This document shows, piece by piece, positions 24,519-33,834 of a stretch of DNA of 64,000 nt. The position numbers and the translations under genes are program-made. Within the stretch, counting starts at the first letter, position 1; each line of letters starts with the position of its first letter. Source of the stretch: Bacillus sp. FJAT-14578 (GTDB lineage Bacteria > Bacillota > Bacilli > Bacillales > Bacillaceae_H); assembly GCF_000504165.1 (NCBI RefSeq), contig NZ_AYSE01000004.1:496001-560000 (forward strand). The letters run 5' to 3'. The notes beneath the pieces were generated by a model. It saw nothing but the letters and a program-made list of their open reading frames with translations, did not search any database and was not told the DNA's origin.

Positions 24519-25334
24519 CTAGTTCTTGATAATTTCACGTTCGTTTAAAGACTGAACGGGACGATGGTTATCAGGAAAGATTTGTTGGAACGCTTGTATT
24601 TGTTCTTTTGACATCTCCATCGGTTGCTCAAAAATAATCCATTTCACTTCTTCTGCGCAAGGAGGCGTCGTTAACGAACCATTATAATGGAAAGATGTTT
24701 GGTCAACAGGCAGTAAGGCTTGTAAATCAACCTCTTCTTCTACGGTAACATCTTTTTCTGTTTCTTCCTTCGGTAATGCATCCCAAATCGAGGCCAGTTT
24801 TTCGCTTTCTTTTCCTTCTTGAATCATGACGCCAAGGACCGCAAGCTTACCATTTGCATCTTGGTGTACAAGATGCAGTTCCATATCATAAGGTTGACCA
24901 TTCAATTGATGCTCGCTTGGAGTATGGAAGTGAAATTGAGCGAGTTTGTATTCATTTCCTTCCACGACAATGCTGTTGGTTGGTGGTGAGGCATTGGCTT
25001 GTACTGTATGCCCATTGTTGACTAGTGAAAAAGGTGTCGGCTTATACTGAATTTGGATGTTTTCTAATCTTTCATTTGTTTTCACTTGTGAGAATTCGAT
25101 ATTGATCGGTGATTGTTCATTTCCATTGATGCAGGCCGAGTATGAGGGATCCAATTCTCCCCAATGTTCAGGACCGGTTTCCCCTTCGTAAGACCAATGG
25201 GCAGTATGTGTACCATATGCCTCTGTTGCTTGTTTTTCTTTAGGTGCTGCTGTTTCCTTCGTCTGTTCGGAACAAGCTCCCAATGAAAAACTTAAAGATA
25301 CGGCTAAAAACGGATAAACAAGCTTCTTTTTCAT
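24519..25334 (-). CDS. Alpha-type carbonic anhydrase, lipoprotein
   Basis: A 271-residue extracellular enzyme that interconverts CO2 and bicarbonate. The signal peptide ends in the lipobox LGAC, so it is tethered to the membrane. QSPINI, the zinc ligands in FHFHTPSEH and the third His in ELHLVH are all present, as is the LTTPPCAE region. The frame opens earlier, but MKKKLVYPF gives a standard signal sequence. It is a single gene with no regulator visible. Alpha-type enzymes are scattered among bacilli. Confidence 0.9.
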   Translation of the reverse strand: MKKKLVYPFLAVSLSFSLGACSEQTKETAAPKEKQATEAYGTHTAHWSYEGETGPEHWGELDPSYSACINGNEQSPINIEFSQVKTNERLENIQIQYKPTPFSLVNNGHTVQANASPPTNSIVVEGNEYKLAQFHFHTPSEHQLNGQPYDMELHLVHQDANGKLAVLGVMIQEGKESEKLASIWDALPKEETEKDVTVEEEVDLQALLPVDQTSFHYNGSLTTPPCAEEVKWIIFEQPMEMSKEQIQAFQQIFPDNHRPVQSLNEREIIKN

Positions 25335-25823
25335 TTGTAGTAATTTTCTCCTTCTTTCCATTTTTTTCTTCGTTTTTTACACAAAACACAATACTAAATA
25401 TTCGAAAAAATTACAAAGCATTATTTACCAAAAAACGATCATATTCGATAAGTTAGTGAAAATATACTACAGGCCTATCGGTAAAAAGAATGAACATGTG
25501 ATAATTTATTCATACTTAATGACTAGACTTAAGTTTAATGAAAAGTCTTCAATTACCATATGCTGATTGGCAAAAAAGCATTGAAAACGATGGGATAAAT
25601 CCAGTTCGATCAACAATAATGAAAATAATGTTTCGAATTAATTGATAAAATAATTTGTAAGCTCAAGTTTAAGAAGAGGGTTGCTGCGGCAATCTCTGGT
25701 TTTATTGGGCTGACAGAACAGGTTGAAGAAGTGAACTATAATAGATGTATATCCTAATAAAAGTAAGAATGTAGTTTCAGTTTTTACATACAAAAAAAGG
25801 CTTAGTAATACCCAAAAAAATAA
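25335..25823. other. AT-rich intergenic stretch
   Basis: No intact gene is visible. A frame without a start codon near 25655-25760 reads FKKRVAAAISGFIGLTEQ and then a stop, possibly an old coding remnant. Otherwise only divergent or terminal sequence is seen. Confidence 0.4.
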
Positions 25824-25858
25824 AAATTAGTATAGGAGATAACCTCCTATACTAATTT
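25824..25858 (-). terminator. Terminator of the laccase gene
   Basis: AAATTAGTATAGGAG pairs perfectly with CTCCTATACTAATTT across 5 nt. On the minus strand it is followed by a long T-rich run. Confidence 0.85.
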
Positions 25859-25926
25859 CGAGAAAAAACTAAACTTGTCTAAAGTCATTTACACAGACCT
25901 TTGCACATTCTTCTTTTTTATATTAA

Positions 25927-27657
25927 CTAATCACAATACTTTTTAATAACTCTATATGGTCTCATCATGTCGTGATCTTCATGTTCTAGGATGTGGCAGT
26001 GCCATACATATTCTCCTGTGTAATTGTTAAAGTGAACAATTATTCTTGTAATTTTACCAGCAATTATATTTTTACCAGTAATTGGATCGGGAACAAGTTG
26101 ACCTGGTTCAACTCTTACAGTATCTTTCCAAGACCTTTCCGCCCCACCTTCACTTCGATCTGGTTGGATTGGACCTCCTATATAATCAATTCCTGGATCG
26201 GAAGGGTCTCCTTTAATCCATTTTTCTTCATTAAACGTAGCTAAATTAAATAGCTGGCGATCGAGTATCTGGAATTGAACAAGATGAAGATGAATCGGGT
26301 GAGAAACGTTAGGAGGAACGTTAGGGGGGAAATTAGAATTGAATATATGATTCGCAAATTCCCATATTTCTATACTATCAAATTCAGGATATTCTGTAAC
26401 AGAATGACGAAAACCTAGGTGATTTAACGTTAACATAATCCTTTTGTGAATATCTATATCTTGAGTAAGAACAAATCTTCTTGTTTTTATTGCCATATCT
26501 TCATGTAATTTCTCAAATGGGCGAAGTATTTCAGGTATTACACTATCATCCTTTTCACCTTTAAGATCAAGCTCTACTCTAAACTGCATCACATCAGGGC
26601 CTGGACCTGCAGGAGGGAGTGCTTCTCCTACAGTTTGAAGAGTAATAGTCTGACCTTTCAATTTCGAAAAATCGATTATTACATCTATACGTTCAGCAGG
26701 ATCTAGCGGAAATGATGTTAGTTCTTCTGTTTTACTTAACATCCCCCCATCCGTACCTATTTGCCAAAAGGTTTGTTCGTTTAAGTTTTCGTCTAATAGT
26801 TTAAAAACATAGCCGTTTGTATTTGAAGCATTTAATATTCTAAAGCGATACTTTCTAGGCTCAACCTTAAGATACGGCCATACCTTTCCGTTGACAACCA
26901 TTGTATTTCCGATAAAGCGCCGAGTGATAGAAGGGAAAACGGATGATTCAGGAGGATTTGGTCGATTTGGATAGAAAAGTGAACTATCTGAATTAAAGGA
27001 TTTATCTTGTATCATAAGCGGTATATCATATTTACCCTTAGGAAGATTGAGGCTCTGTTCATGAAAGTCGTGAATAAGATAAAAGCCTGCAAGGCCAGCA
27101 TAAACATTGAGTCTTGTAGCTCCTAATGCATGGTCATGATACCAGAGTGTTGTTGCCTGTTGTTGATTAGGATATTCATATACTTGCCTGCTATATTTTG
27201 GACCTCTATATTTGAAATCACGTGAAAACCAAGCGTCAGGGTGGCCATCGCTGTCAGGAGCAACATTGGCGCCATGGAGATGCACAACCGTACGCACCTC
27301 TGGATTGCCGATAGCACCGTCTACAGTTTTATCCACTGGTAAAAAGTGCTTTAATGGCAGATTATTTATCCATTTTACTTGAACGGCATGACCTGTCATT
27401 GTTTCAATAGTAGGTCCGGGATACAAACCGTTATAGCCGTAGATTTCAGTTTCTTTAAAGTCCTTATGAAATTTATGCTTAGCGCGCTTCATTTCAATCT
27501 CATAATAATCATAATCATTTCCTTGTGATTCTGGCTTTAGAATCTTTGGAATTGGAAGCTCATCAACAAATTTTGGTATAGTCTCTGGTTTTGATGGATC
27601 GATTTTAATACTCCCAGTAGAATTATGTTCTTCAGGGAGTTCATGATTTTTTTTCAT
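25927..27657 (-). CDS. cotA: Multicopper oxidase, CotA-type laccase
   Basis: A 576-residue three-cupredoxin-domain copper oxidase. All four copper-ligand blocks are intact: HLHGANVAP, WYHDHALG, HPIHLHLVQF and WHCHILEHEDHDMM. The FVDELPIP start region of CotA is reached only at residue 31, so the protein carries an N-terminal extension of about 27 residues rich in Glu and Pro. No signal peptide is present, as expected for an outer spore-coat enzyme that oxidises phenols and bilirubin and makes brown spore pigment. It is monocistronic, with its own terminator. A sporulation promoter was not identified by eye. Confidence 0.88.
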   Translation of the reverse strand: MKKNHELPEEHNSTGSIKIDPSKPETIPKFVDELPIPKILKPESQGNDYDYYEIEMKRAKHKFHKDFKETEIYGYNGLYPGPTIETMTGHAVQVKWINNLPLKHFLPVDKTVDGAIGNPEVRTVVHLHGANVAPDSDGHPDAWFSRDFKYRGPKYSRQVYEYPNQQQATTLWYHDHALGATRLNVYAGLAGFYLIHDFHEQSLNLPKGKYDIPLMIQDKSFNSDSSLFYPNRPNPPESSVFPSITRRFIGNTMVVNGKVWPYLKVEPRKYRFRILNASNTNGYVFKLLDENLNEQTFWQIGTDGGMLSKTEELTSFPLDPAERIDVIIDFSKLKGQTITLQTVGEALPPAGPGPDVMQFRVELDLKGEKDDSVIPEILRPFEKLHEDMAIKTRRFVLTQDIDIHKRIMLTLNHLGFRHSVTEYPEFDSIEIWEFANHIFNSNFPPNVPPNVSHPIHLHLVQFQILDRQLFNLATFNEEKWIKGDPSDPGIDYIGGPIQPDRSEGGAERSWKDTVRVEPGQLVPDPITGKNIIAGKITRIIVHFNNYTGEYVWHCHILEHEDHDMMRPYRVIKKYCD

Positions 27658-27834
27658 AAAGTCACCTTCTTTTTTAAGAATTTCATCGTATATTTAAAAG
27701 CATTACTTCTAATCTATTATATTCATAAAAAAAATAGAAGTTACACGGAAGGGTCCGCCTCAACGAAAATAATGAATCAGGCCAGACAAGATACCATATT
27801 CGATTCCTTTGTTTTTGACAATAACAAAGAAGTA

Positions 27835-27864
27835 TTGTAATAGTAGTTTAGTAAACTATTACAA
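27835..27864. promoter_or_regulatory. Palindrome upstream of the GNAT gene
   Basis: TTGTAATAG and CTATTACAA form a 9-bp inverted repeat with a 12-nt centre that itself contains TTTAG/TAAA. It lies in the divergent cotA/GNAT interval (27658-27959), which has no gene. It could be an operator or a weak terminator. Confidence 0.4.
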
Positions 27865-27959
27865 GGAAAGTACCAATTAACGAAGTTGGAGGAAAAGACT
27901 TATCTAATGAAATATAAGCTAATTGAGGAATAGGGCTCAACTTTGGAGGAATGATGGAT

Positions 27960-28448
27960 ATGTTGAAAATACGAAACGTAAAAATGAATGATTTACCTGA
28001 ACTTGTAGCCATTGAACACCTTTGCTTTACAAAAGAAGAGGCTGCAACGAAAGAAGCGTTTGAAAAACGCATTCAAATGATTCCAGATAGTTTTTTTGTG
28101 GCTGAAGAGGATGGTGTGATAGTGGGATTAGTCAATGGACCAGTCATTGAAACAGCCTTCATTACAGATGACTTATTTAGTGATATAAAGGCAAATCCGG
28201 CGTCTGACGGCCATCAAAGTGTTTTAGGATTGGCGGTTTCCCCAAATTTTCAAAAACGAGGCGTGGCATCGGCGTTACTTGCACATCTTGAAAAAAAGGC
28301 AAGAGAGAACAAACGTGAAACGATTACACTCACTTGTAAAGAGAACTTAATTGGTTTCTATGAAAATTACGGCTATCTCAACCACGGTGCTTCAAGTTCT
28401 GAGCATGGCGGGGTCATTTGGTACAACATGAGTAAAAAATTGCAGTGA
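27960..28448 (+). CDS. GNAT family N-acetyltransferase
   Basis: A 162-residue acetyltransferase using acetyl-CoA. Motif A is VLGLAVSPNFQKRGVASALL (the Q/RxxGxG/A loop), followed by ENLIGFYENYGYLNHG. GGAGG is best placed for the third of three nearby ATG codons (MLKIRNV). The fold near the arylalkylamine acetyltransferase type suggests a small amine substrate. It stands alone. Confidence 0.82.
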   Translation: MLKIRNVKMNDLPELVAIEHLCFTKEEAATKEAFEKRIQMIPDSFFVAEEDGVIVGLVNGPVIETAFITDDLFSDIKANPASDGHQSVLGLAVSPNFQKRGVASALLAHLEKKARENKRETITLTCKENLIGFYENYGYLNHGASSSEHGGVIWYNMSKKLQ

Positions 28449-28577
28449 GTGTTTTATCAGCTCTAATTGGAGAACGTCGCTATCCTACACGAAAAAATCT
28501 CCGAGATCTATATTGAATAAATATTATTAAAAATGGCATAGCCTTCCTTTGTGATGGCTTTTTTTTGTTTCGATGAG

Positions 28578-28682
28578 TTAAGCGGGATCATATCCCTTTT
28601 CCAAAAGTTGCTCTGAGATTAGCTCCTCATGTTGCTCCGTAATAGCCACAATTTCTTCCTCAACTGAAATGACCCGGGCATA
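28578..28682 (-). pseudogene. Short C-terminal coding remnant
   Basis: 34 codons without a start read ARVISVEEEIVAITEQHEEL and end YDPA. The composition is clearly coding, but the frame is closed upstream by a stop. The adjacent sequence GGGGACAGACAGTTCC is of a kind often seen beside mobile-element scars. The parent family is unknown. Confidence 0.35.
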
Positions 28683-28720
28683 CTAGGGGACAGACAGTTC
28701 CTATTAATAACACACTGCTC

Positions 28721-29335
28721 TCATGTAACATGGACCACGCGTTTAAATACAGGAAATAAGATATAGCCAAGGTAAACACCCACTAAATTAAGAAGTAAGT
28801 CATCAATATCCAGACTTCCACGGCGAGTTAAAAACTGTGTCAGCTCGATGATAGAAATACCGAACAAAGCGCCATAAAAAAGTTTTTTGGCCGGTAAAGA
28901 AGCTCTTTTTTTTCGAATCATGAGAAAGATACCATACGGGATAAACAGACCGATATTGGCTGCAAGATTGTAAAAGGCAACCAGAGGTGCCACTTTCCCT
29001 GAAAGGTAGAACAGAATCGTTGAGAAGGGTTCGAGATTCCAGTTAGTGTAGCTTTGGTCGGTTGGACGAACAAAGAGAAGCACCAGCAAACTAATAGTGT
29101 ACAGAGCAAGAAAACCTACAAAAAGAGAATAAGGAATGGAAATCACATCTTTCCTTATCCAAAACACCGTAAAGAAAACAAGCAGTGTTAAGCAAACCCA
29201 AACGACCCCTAAAACAATGGGGTGTAAATAGGAAAACAAATTTGAAAACAGGGGATAGAACGCAAAAAATACCCCTTGAGAAAAAATTACAGATAAGAAG
29301 ATGGATTTCCTCAATAAGCTCACCTTTTCTTTCAT
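28721..29335 (-). CDS. VanZ-like membrane protein
   Basis: A membrane protein of about 204 residues with five predicted helices. The VanZ signatures are present: NLEPFSTI, NLAANIGLFIPYGIF and ELTQFLTRRGSLDIDDLLLNLVG. VanZ gives low-level teicoplanin resistance in enterococci, but most chromosomal homologues have no known role. The start is uncertain: the frame opens at GTG 36 nt upstream, and the ATG has only a weak AGG before it. Confidence 0.8.
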   Translation of the reverse strand: MKEKVSLLRKSIFLSVIFSQGVFFAFYPLFSNLFSYLHPIVLGVVWVCLTLLVFFTVFWIRKDVISIPYSLFVGFLALYTISLLVLLFVRPTDQSYTNWNLEPFSTILFYLSGKVAPLVAFYNLAANIGLFIPYGIFLMIRKKRASLPAKKLFYGALFGISIIELTQFLTRRGSLDIDDLLLNLVGVYLGYILFPVFKRVVHVT

Positions 29336-29459
29336 CCTAGCTATTTGACAGTAGAGAAGTCTTTCTAACACTATAACACAGGCAAATATCTCTTATAGTT
29401 GTAGGTTCACGAGTTTCCTTTATAAATAATGACGCTCTAGAGAATGCGATAAAATTGGG

Positions 29460-30101
29460 TTATTGGGAGTCCCATTTATTTTGGAAAACAAGGTCATTTA
29501 ATGATCGTCTTTTTTCCCAATTAGCTAATTCCAAAAGAGGTTTTTCAGGATATTGATCCGTGTAGCCGATAGACATTAGGGCAATGGGCTCAATATGAGG
29601 TGGAATATCTAAAATATCACGAATATCATTTTTTTTATAAAAACTAACCCAGCCCATTGCTAATCCTTCAGAACAAGCCGCTAACCACATATTTTGAATA
29701 GCACAGGCTGTTGAAAGAATATCCGTTTCTGGAATAGAATTACGTCCCAATACATGTGAACCTCCTCTTGTGGGGTCACATGTTACACAGATTGTTAAAG
29801 GGGCCTCTTTCAATCCTTCGATTTTGAGGTTGAGAAACTTATTTTCTTTTTCTCCTTCGTAATGGACGGCTAGTGCTCTTCTTTCTTTATCGGCTGCCCA
29901 AGCCAGTCGTTCTTTGACCTCTTGAGAGGAAATGACAATAAAGTTCCAAGGTTGCATAAATCCTACCGAAGGAGCATGGTGAGCAGCATCCAATATCTTA
30001 TGTATAACTTCTTTGGGAATGGGGTTAGGTAAAAAACTTCGAATATCTCTTCTGCTATATATGGCTTTATAGACTGCTTCCGTTTCTTCCTTAGTAAACA
30101 T
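29460..30101 (-). CDS. bluB: 5,6-dimethylbenzimidazole synthase-like nitroreductase (BluB)
   Basis: A 213-residue flavoprotein that matches BluB, which breaks down FMN to make the lower ligand of vitamin B12. YSRRDIRSFLPNPIP, SVGFMQPWNFIVI and GLAMGWVSFY are the BluB-type motifs. GGTGG precedes the ATG of MFTKEETEAV, which matches the usual family start better than an ATG four codons earlier. No other cobalamin gene is in the window, so it may support salvage. Confidence 0.82.
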   Translation of the reverse strand: MFTKEETEAVYKAIYSRRDIRSFLPNPIPKEVIHKILDAAHHAPSVGFMQPWNFIVISSQEVKERLAWAADKERRALAVHYEGEKENKFLNLKIEGLKEAPLTICVTCDPTRGGSHVLGRNSIPETDILSTACAIQNMWLAACSEGLAMGWVSFYKKNDIRDILDIPPHIEPIALMSIGYTDQYPEKPLLELANWEKRRSLNDLVFQNKWDSQ

Positions 30102-30332
30102 ATTTTCCACCATCTTTCTTAAATAATGCTATATAATACTAAATACTATCATTCAAGATCTCTTTTAAAAAGAAGTTTTGTTTATAGACCAGTTAGTCAA
30201 TCATAGTCGTTTCCTTTCCCCATAGATTACGGCAGGTTTATCATTCCTCTATAGTAGATTAAGAAGGCCCTTAAGGAAGCAGCAGTTTAAGGATATTCAA
30301 TCATTACATTACTCTCAGGTGGCTTAAACGAT

Positions 30333-30364
30333 AAAAAGCCCTTGTTCCTACGGAGCGGGGCTCT
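30333..30364 (-). terminator. Hairpin terminator
   Basis: A GC-rich imperfect stem (AGCCC with GGGGCT and TTCC with GGAG) is followed on the minus strand by T5. It ends the 30381-30740 gene. Confidence 0.65.
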
Positions 30365-30380
30365 TCATGTTAAGTACCTT

Positions 30381-30740
30381 TTATACCAATTGAGGGCAGC
30401 GTTTCAAAATTGCATTTTTAACTTGTTTTGGAGTACCAATTTCAACCGCCACTTTATCATAATCGTAACCTTCTAAATCAAGGATAACGACTTGGTTTGG
30501 ATTGTTATATGACAAAAAATATTTTTCGCCTTTATAAAGGAAACGTCCTGCTTTATAGCCAAATGGAATGGATGTACCGCCAATTCGCAAAGCGGCCCAA
30601 TGCAATTTAAAATTTCCTGCTTGTACGTTTTTGATAGAGCTATAAGGAATGTTCAATTCTCCTTTTAAACCTGCAACAACGGTCATTCCCGAGAATTTAA
30701 TCACTAATTCATTTTCTTGAAAGATAATTTGCCGACTCAT
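30381..30740 (-). CDS. Bacterial PH-like domain protein
   Basis: A 119-residue beta-rich protein. LNIPYSSIKNVQAG, LRIGGTSIPFGYKAGRF and VVILDLEGYDYDKVAVEI are typical of small bacterial pleckstrin-homology-like proteins. It has no membrane segment. GGAGG is present before the ATG. The function of this stand-alone group is unknown. Confidence 0.65.
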   Translation of the reverse strand: MSRQIIFQENELVIKFSGMTVVAGLKGELNIPYSSIKNVQAGNFKLHWAALRIGGTSIPFGYKAGRFLYKGEKYFLSYNNPNQVVILDLEGYDYDKVAVEIGTPKQVKNAILKRCPQLV

Positions 30741-31019
30741 TCATAATTCCTCCCTTATATAATGTATGCAGATAGCCTCTGTAGATTTTAGCTATTTGAA
30801 ATTATTTTACTCTGTGCTGAATATTTTTCCAATAGAATTAATCATTTTTTCCAAATTTAGTAATCCTTTATTATGTCTATACTTCAAATAACTGAATTTT
30901 TTATATCGACTAAACAGCTTCATCATCTGAAACCATTAGATAAAATGTCTAAAGAGTTAAAAGAAAATGTAACTGCATATAAAATTAAGTGAATTTATAA
31001 AAAATAATGAAAAATATGA
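30741..31019. other. AT-rich intergenic stretch
   Basis: I see no gene here. It separates the PH-like gene from the divergent leuA leader. Confidence 0.5.
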
Positions 31020-31048
31020 TTGACTAAAATAAAAATATATAATAAGAT
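31020..31048 (+). promoter_or_regulatory. Sigma-A promoter of leuA
   Basis: TTGACT and TAAGAT are separated by 17 bp, about 30 bp before the first conserved part of the T-box leader. Confidence 0.65.
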
Positions 31049-31075
31049 AAGGAAAATTTAAAAGATTGTGAAAAC

Positions 31076-31315
31076 ACAATGATTGGGAGTATTAAGGAAT
31101 GTTTATTGTTTAGAGAGCTGTCGGTTGGTGAAAGACAGTCAATAAAGTCCCCAACTCGCCCATGAGTGGTAAGGCTGATATGTAGGTCTTAACGGTTGAC
31201 CACCGTCATCAAGTCATTAAGCGGGTTCGTTAAGTATGATTAAACGAATCAAAAAGAGTGGTACCACGAAGGTAAAGCCTGTCGTCTCTTATGAGATAAC
31301 AGGCTTTTTTTATTT
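31076..31315 (+). promoter_or_regulatory. T-box riboswitch (leucine)
   Basis: A tRNA-sensing leader with a long stem I (GAGAGCTGTCGGTTGGTGAAAG region), the conserved T-box AGAGTGGTACCACGA at 31255-31269, and a factor-independent terminator (AAAGCCTGT with ACAGGCTTT, then T7). A CTC leucine triplet at 31155-31157 lies where the specifier is expected. Uncharged tRNA-Leu should allow read-through into leuA. Confidence 0.88.
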
Positions 31316-31355
31316 TAAATAAAGTCAGTATGAACCATGAAAGGATGGTCTTCAA

Positions 31356-33059
31356 ATGAAAAATGTTAACAAGTATTCCAGAGGTTATTTTATGCCCCCA
31401 GTGACAAGCTTTAAATGGACACAGAAAGAGTATATTACCGAAGCTCCTATGTGGTGCAGTGTAGATCTTCGAGATGGAAATCAGGCTTTGGTCGTCCCTA
31501 TGAGTCTGGAGGAGAAGTTGGAATATTTTCAATTGCTTTTGAAAGTAGGTTTCAAGGAAATCGAAGTTGGCTTTCCTGCTGCATCCGAAACCGAATATGC
31601 TTTTTTGCGCACGTTGATTGAACAAGATTTGATCCCTGATGATGTGACCATTCAGGTGTTAACGCAGTCAAGGGAGCATATTATCCAAAAAACGTTTGAA
31701 TCGCTTAAAGGCGTGAACAAAGCAGTGGTTCACCTTTACAATTCAACATCGGTGGCACAACGTGAGCAAGTATTCAAAAAATCAAAAGAAGAAATCATCG
31801 ATATTGCGGTGACCGGTGCAAAATTACTTAAGAAATATGCTGTTGAAACAGAAGGGAACTTCCAATTCCAGTATTCCCCTGAAAGCTTTACAGGTACAGA
31901 GCCGAATTTTGCACTTGAGATATGCAACGAGGTACTCGAGGTATGGCAGCCCACAGCTGATAATAAGGTGATCATCAACTTGCCAGCTACCGTTTCGATG
32001 TCGATGCCGCACGTTTATGCAAGTCAGATTGAGTACGTGAGTGATCACTTGAACTACAGAGAGAATGTCATCTTATCACTCCATCCGCACAATGACAGAG
32101 GAAGCGGTGTTGCAGATGCAGAGTTAGGAATGCTTGCCGGAGCGCAGAGAGTTGAAGGAACACTGTTTGGAAACGGAGAAAGAACAGGAAACGTGGACAT
32201 TGTTACGCTGGCATTGAACATGTTTTCCCACGGGGTAGATCCTGGGCTTCATTTCGAAGATCTTCCGGAAATTGTTGCTGTATACGAACGTATGACAAAA
32301 ATGAAAGTAAATGAGAGACAGCCATATGCCGGAAAGCTCGTATTTGCTGCCTTTTCAGGCTCACATCAGGATGCGATTGCCAAGGGGATGAAATGGAGAG
32401 AAGAAAAGGATGTGGAGCAGTGGACAGTCCCTTATTTATTGATTGATCCGAAAGATATTGGCAGAGAGTATGAAGCGGATGTGATCCGTATTAACAGCCA
32501 ATCTGGAAAAGGAGGAATCAGTTATGTACTTGAACAACAGTATGGGCTGGAGTTTCCTCCTCAAATGAGAGAAAGCTTCGGATATGCAGTTAAAAATGTA
32601 TCGGATCACCTGCATAAGGAGCTTATGCCAAATGAAATATATGATATTTTCATCAAAGAGTATGTGAATATTAAGACCCCTGTCGAATTTATCAATTACA
32701 GATCTACTCAAAATGATGATTACCGAACTGTCGTCTCCATTCGAATCAATGATGAGATTCAGGAAATTACAGGTGAAGGAAACGGAAGATTGGATGCCGT
32801 CAGCAACGCTCTTCAAACTAAGTTTGGCATCACTTATAAAGATTTGGTGTATAAGCAACATGCCCTGGAAACAGGTTCGAAATCGAATGCCGTATCCTAT
32901 ATTGGTTTAACCGCTCACGATGGTACGGTATACTGGGGCTGTGGAATTGACTCGGACATTACAACCTCTTCTGTAAAAGCGCTGTTTAGTGCAATGAACA
33001 AAATGATCGTCAGCTTACAACTTCCGGTGGAAAAAGAATATTCTTTAACAAAAAAATAA
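31356..33059 (+). CDS. leuA: 2-isopropylmalate synthase, type 2
   Basis: A 567-residue enzyme condensing 2-ketoisovalerate and acetyl-CoA in the first step of leucine synthesis. It belongs to the long LeuA2 type: CSVDLRDGNQAL near the N-terminus instead of the short-type RDGEQ, LHPHNDRGSGVA, GNGERTGN, and a C-terminal LeuA regulatory domain (about 440-555). It stands alone behind a T-box rather than inside an ilv-leu operon. Most bacilli use the 510-residue type 1 enzyme in that operon, so this may be a second copy or a replacement. AAGGATGG precedes the ATG. Confidence 0.92.
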   Translation: MKNVNKYSRGYFMPPVTSFKWTQKEYITEAPMWCSVDLRDGNQALVVPMSLEEKLEYFQLLLKVGFKEIEVGFPAASETEYAFLRTLIEQDLIPDDVTIQVLTQSREHIIQKTFESLKGVNKAVVHLYNSTSVAQREQVFKKSKEEIIDIAVTGAKLLKKYAVETEGNFQFQYSPESFTGTEPNFALEICNEVLEVWQPTADNKVIINLPATVSMSMPHVYASQIEYVSDHLNYRENVILSLHPHNDRGSGVADAELGMLAGAQRVEGTLFGNGERTGNVDIVTLALNMFSHGVDPGLHFEDLPEIVAVYERMTKMKVNERQPYAGKLVFAAFSGSHQDAIAKGMKWREEKDVEQWTVPYLLIDPKDIGREYEADVIRINSQSGKGGISYVLEQQYGLEFPPQMRESFGYAVKNVSDHLHKELMPNEIYDIFIKEYVNIKTPVEFINYRSTQNDDYRTVVSIRINDEIQEITGEGNGRLDAVSNALQTKFGITYKDLVYKQHALETGSKSNAVSYIGLTAHDGTVYWGCGIDSDITTSSVKALFSAMNKMIVSLQLPVEKEYSLTKK

Positions 33060-33217
33060 ACACCACAATATTTTATGTATAAGTACAGATCGTTTATTCA
33101 AAGCAAAAAATGTTCTTCGGTTTCACTACAAGTTCTACATGTTCAAAAAAGGTTGGGTATGTTGGATATCCGGCCTTTTTTGATGACCGCTCGTTTTATA
33201 TAGAGAATACATACTTT

Positions 33218-33370
33218 TTATCCTTTGCTTGTTTCTATATTCCGTAGTTCATAGCCGCAATCGGGACAATCGTAAATCACATTTTGATTGGACTGTGCGG
33301 TCAATACTAAATGAATTTCTTTTTGTGATTGACAATTTGGGCATGTGACAATAGGTGAGTAGATATTCAT
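33218..33370 (-). CDS. Small zinc-ribbon protein
   Basis: A 50-residue protein with two Cys pairs, CPNC (10-13) and CPDC (35-38), the spacing of a zinc ribbon. GGAGGG lies 7 nt before the ATG. It has no close neighbours on its strand. Function unknown; probably nucleic-acid or protein binding. Confidence 0.7.
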   Translation of the reverse strand: MNIYSPIVTCPNCQSQKEIHLVLTAQSNQNVIYDCPDCGYELRNIETSKG

Positions 33371-33466
33371 ATAGATCCCTCCATACATAGAATTAGTTTC
33401 ATAATTATTTTATTATGACACCTCGATGGGCGGCTAATAGGCGGCGAAGGAACTAATAGCAGGTAC

Positions 33467-33634
33467 CTACCTGTCATTCTCCTCTTGCTGTTTCACCTGT
33501 CTCGACTGATTCGCCGTTTTTTCATTTGGTATATCCTCCGATTTTAAATTAGGTTCCAGTTGTGGGTCATCCGTATTTGTCATCCAAATACTATATTTAA
33601 TCGTGTCCGATAGATATTCGTCTTTATTAGGCAT
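33467..33634 (-). CDS. Small hypothetical hydrophilic protein
   Basis: 55 residues, MPNKDEYLSDTIKYSIW followed by a Gln/Glu/Asn-rich tail that is probably disordered. GGAG is spaced for the ATG at 33634; the frame runs slightly further upstream. No family is recognised. Confidence 0.5.
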   Translation of the reverse strand: MPNKDEYLSDTIKYSIWMTNTDDPQLEPNLKSEDIPNEKTANQSRQVKQQEENDR

Positions 33635-33834
33635 TTTTTCACACTCCCAATGATCATTCACACATAATTCACCCGAATAACAGTTAAGAGCTGGTTATTG
33701 GAATTCATTTCTTTGCACGTTAGTATTTGGATAGAAATTTAATTTATACTTATTTAGTCTGATTTATTGGATGATACAGAAAAGCCACTGGTTCTGCTCT
33801 TGGCTGGCCTTATTGTAGACGGGGAGGTAATTGC

